DNA of 47,191 bases from assembly GCA_004297625.1 (NCBI GenBank), contig SCTY01000036.1, positions 1 through 47,191 on the forward strand, read 5' to 3'. How positions within the stretch are numbered: position 1 is the first letter of the stretch; every line of letters starts with the position of its first letter. The notes below the pieces were generated by a model. That model made no database searches and was not told where the DNA came from. It saw only the letters and a list, made by a program, of their open reading frames with translations. This document shows positions 45,859-47,191 of this stretch, piece by piece. Origin of the DNA: Betaproteobacteria bacterium (GTDB taxonomy: Bacteria; Pseudomonadota; Gammaproteobacteria; Burkholderiales; SG8-39). The translations under genes were made by a program, and so were the position numbers.

Positions 45859-46914
45859 TCAGGCGATGGAGACCACGGCGTGCGCGTTCGACCGGTTCAT
45901 GGTCATCGCGCCGCGCCACGTGAGGCCCCAGTAGTACTCGTACTTGTCGTACGCGCGCGGGGGCTTGCGAGTGATCATGTCCTGGCCCTCGATCGGCCGC
46001 AGCTTCACGTGCCGGCCGTTGAGCATGTAGCAGCGCTTCGACCAGGCCGTGGCCGGTGCGTACAACGAGTCGAGGTCGTCGAACTCGGGGTTCCACACGA
46101 TCGTCACGCCGTGGAACGTGAGCATCTTGGTGCCGCCCTCGATCGTGCGCTCCGACACGCCTTCGTAGTCCAAGCGCCCGAAGCTCTTGAACATGAAGTT
46201 GCGGAACCCGTCGATGAAGTCGTCGCCGGCCTCGATGAAATCGGGCTTGCCGCCGTTGCGGACGCAGGCGCGCCAGGCGATTTCCATGTAATCGAGGATG
46301 TTGCCGGTCGTGGTCGTGGTCGTGAGACCCGTCTGCGCGTAGTTGCGCCAGTAGACGTTCGTGGCGCCCGCGCGGTCGATGCCGCCGACCGTGCCCGTGG
46401 TGGGCGTGAGGCTGATCAGCGCGTCGACGCCGGTGATGGCGTCCGAGGACTGCGTGCCGTCGAGGTGCTGCGCCTGGCTGAACTTCTCCTGGAAGCCGAG
46501 CTTGAGGATCTCGGTCTGTTCCTTGAGGAGGTTCGTGAGCTGCAGCCGCTCGGCGTCCGAAGCGTTGCCGCCCGGGCCGTTGTCGTCGACGGTGATGCCG
46601 TTCTGGATCAGGCGATCTTCGTCGAGGCTGAAGCCGTCGTGCGCCGAGCGCCAGGCGTACTGCGCGGGCTCGATCGACTGCCGGCGGTTGTAGGTCACCA
46701 CCTGCGAGCCGTTGAACCACTGGAAGTTGGACTGGTAGCGGACCCGGAGCTGCTCGACGATGTACTGCTTCGCGCCCGGGGCGCTGACCTTCTTGCCGGC
46801 CAGGTACTTGAACAGCGGCCGCTCGACGGCGACCTGATCGATGGGCTCGTTCTTCAGGTAGAAGTCGAGACCGATCTTGCCGGCGTCGGTGATTTCTTGC
46901 GAAGTGAAGGGCAT
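45859..46914 (-). CDS. Major capsid protein
   Basis: 351 aa with a GGAGG ribosome site before ATG 46914. Composition and length suit an HK97-fold coat; the N-arm MPFTSQEITDAGKIGLDFYL leads to a long E-loop-like region and a helical P-domain (ERLQLTNLLKEQTEILKLGF). The C-terminal part holds YYWGLTWRGAMTMNRSN, typical of podovirus coats of the BPP-1 type as I remember them. Preceded by scaffold and followed by a strong terminator, as expected for the most abundant virion protein. The 127 bp upstream (46915-47041) contain two GC hairpins but no clear promoter. Confidence 0.85.
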   Translation of the reverse strand: MPFTSQEITDAGKIGLDFYLKNEPIDQVAVERPLFKYLAGKKVSAPGAKQYIVEQLRVRYQSNFQWFNGSQVVTYNRRQSIEPAQYAWRSAHDGFSLDEDRLIQNGITVDDNGPGGNASDAERLQLTNLLKEQTEILKLGFQEKFSQAQHLDGTQSSDAITGVDALISLTPTTGTVGGIDRAGATNVYWRNYAQTGLTTTTTTGNILDYMEIAWRACVRNGGKPDFIEAGDDFIDGFRNFMFKSFGRLDYEGVSERTIEGGTKMLTFHGVTIVWNPEFDDLDSLYAPATAWSKRCYMLNGRHVKLRPIEGQDMITRKPPRAYDKYEYYWGLTWRGAMTMNRSNAHAVVSIA

Positions 46915-47041
46915 GGCTGCCTCCGTGATTGAACATGTGCGTCCTGACGACGCTCGGCGGTGACGAACCGCTGTTCAGTCATGCGGAGGCGAACCCGCGT
47001 GCAGCCGGTGCTTCTATTGCCGGTGGCGAGCCGGCACTTCT

Positions 47042-47191
47042 TCAGCCGTTTGCAGCCTTCGCGTACCCGAGGCCCTGGTTGATGGCCTCGAGCATGTCCT
47101 TCGGCTGCGCCCCTCCGGGCTTCGCGCCGCTCGGTCGAAGCGGCGTCTGCTGCTTGCCGCCCGGCGAGGCTGGCGCTTTCTGGACCTCGAT
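47042..47191 (-). CDS. C-terminal end of the scaffold gene (continues from 1-1225)
   Basis: Bases 47191-47092 repeat the sequence of 100-1, and 47091-47042 complete the scaffold reading frame to its TGA stop (47044-47042). The final residues DMLEAINQGLGYAKAANG form the C-terminal motif. It belongs to the same gene as the partial scaffold at the left end, not to a second gene. Confidence 0.9.
   Translation of the reverse strand: MEVQKAPASPGGKQQTPLRPSGAKPGGAQPKDMLEAINQGLGYAKAANG
47092..47191. repeat. Contig-end direct repeat, right copy
   Basis: Identical to bases 1-100. Removing one copy gives a 47,091-bp circular molecule with an unbroken scaffold gene. Confidence 0.95.

Noticed and set aside
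46915..47041. Late promoter upstream of the coat gene
   Set aside because: The gap has GC hairpins but no acceptable -35/-10 pair; I could not support a promoter here.
1..47191. CRISPR arrays, rRNA or tRNA genes
   Set aside because: No regularly spaced repeats and no cloverleaf or rRNA-like sequence were seen on reading. A tRNA scan would be needed to exclude a divergent tRNA fully.

Overview
The window is the complete genome of a temperate, high-GC, tailed phage, most likely a podovirus of a betaproteobacterium. The first 100 bases recur exactly as the last 100, and one gene (the scaffold) runs without a break across the join, so this is a circular contig of about 47,091 bp opened inside a gene. 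The podovirus call rests on the head and tail gene set: a P22-type 765-aa portal, scaffold, 351-aa coat, gp4-like and gp10-like connector proteins, and a row of DNA-ejection proteins, with no tape measure or contractile tail genes. The gene order resembles Bordetella phage BPP-1 and Burkholderia phage BcepC6B as I remember them. The host guess rests on base composition and on a polysaccharide deacetylase of the XrtA/PEP-CTERM type, a family typical of betaproteobacteria.

The layout is two divergent transcription units around an immunity region at 15.2-16.2 kb. It holds a Cro-like gene (leftward), a CI-like gene and a small partner (rightward), two mirror-image promoters with -35 and -10 boxes 17 bp apart, and four 17-bp operators of the form CTAAACA-N3-TGTTTAG. 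The leftward unit covers about 33 kb through the contig join. It carries regulators and DNA modification (Cro, an HTH/C5-methyltransferase chimera, a Mom-like protein), replication (DnaB and a replisome organizer), recombination (NinB-like, RusA), packaging (small subunit candidate, TerL), head (portal, scaffold, coat), connectors, ejection proteins, fibre/spike proteins, lysis (endolysin, membrane proteins, 3TM holin-like protein), and finally a three-gene envelope-polysaccharide cassette: GT2 glycosyltransferase, polysaccharide deacetylase, methyltransferase.

The rightward unit (16.2-29.3 kb) begins with small genes and an Erf / YqaJ-exonuclease recombination pair. It continues with a coiled-coil protein, a Ref-like HNH protein, a HerA-like ATPase and a run of small unknown genes. 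Then come a DUF4326 protein, a PAPS-reductase-fold enzyme, a C5 cytosine methyltransferase, a Gp37/Gp68 (DUF5131) protein, three small zinc-ribbon proteins, and the tyrosine integrase. The 183-bp gap between integrase and the polysaccharide cassette holds four TGTGAAA boxes and a 16-bp inverted repeat, and is the probable attP.

The most unusual point is 25.5-26.4 kb, where two different recognisable protein families are read from the same DNA in two frames: a full C5 methyltransferase that seems to start at CTG, and an alternative-frame phage protein ending in the LNPTWVEWLMG motif. A second nested pair lies at 23.56-23.70 kb. Other points of interest are the envelope-modification cassette beside the lysis genes and attP, a spike with a signal peptide separated in frame from its adaptor domain by one TAG codon, and a repeated KDM..AI..GLGY motif shared by the scaffold and a small virion-region protein.
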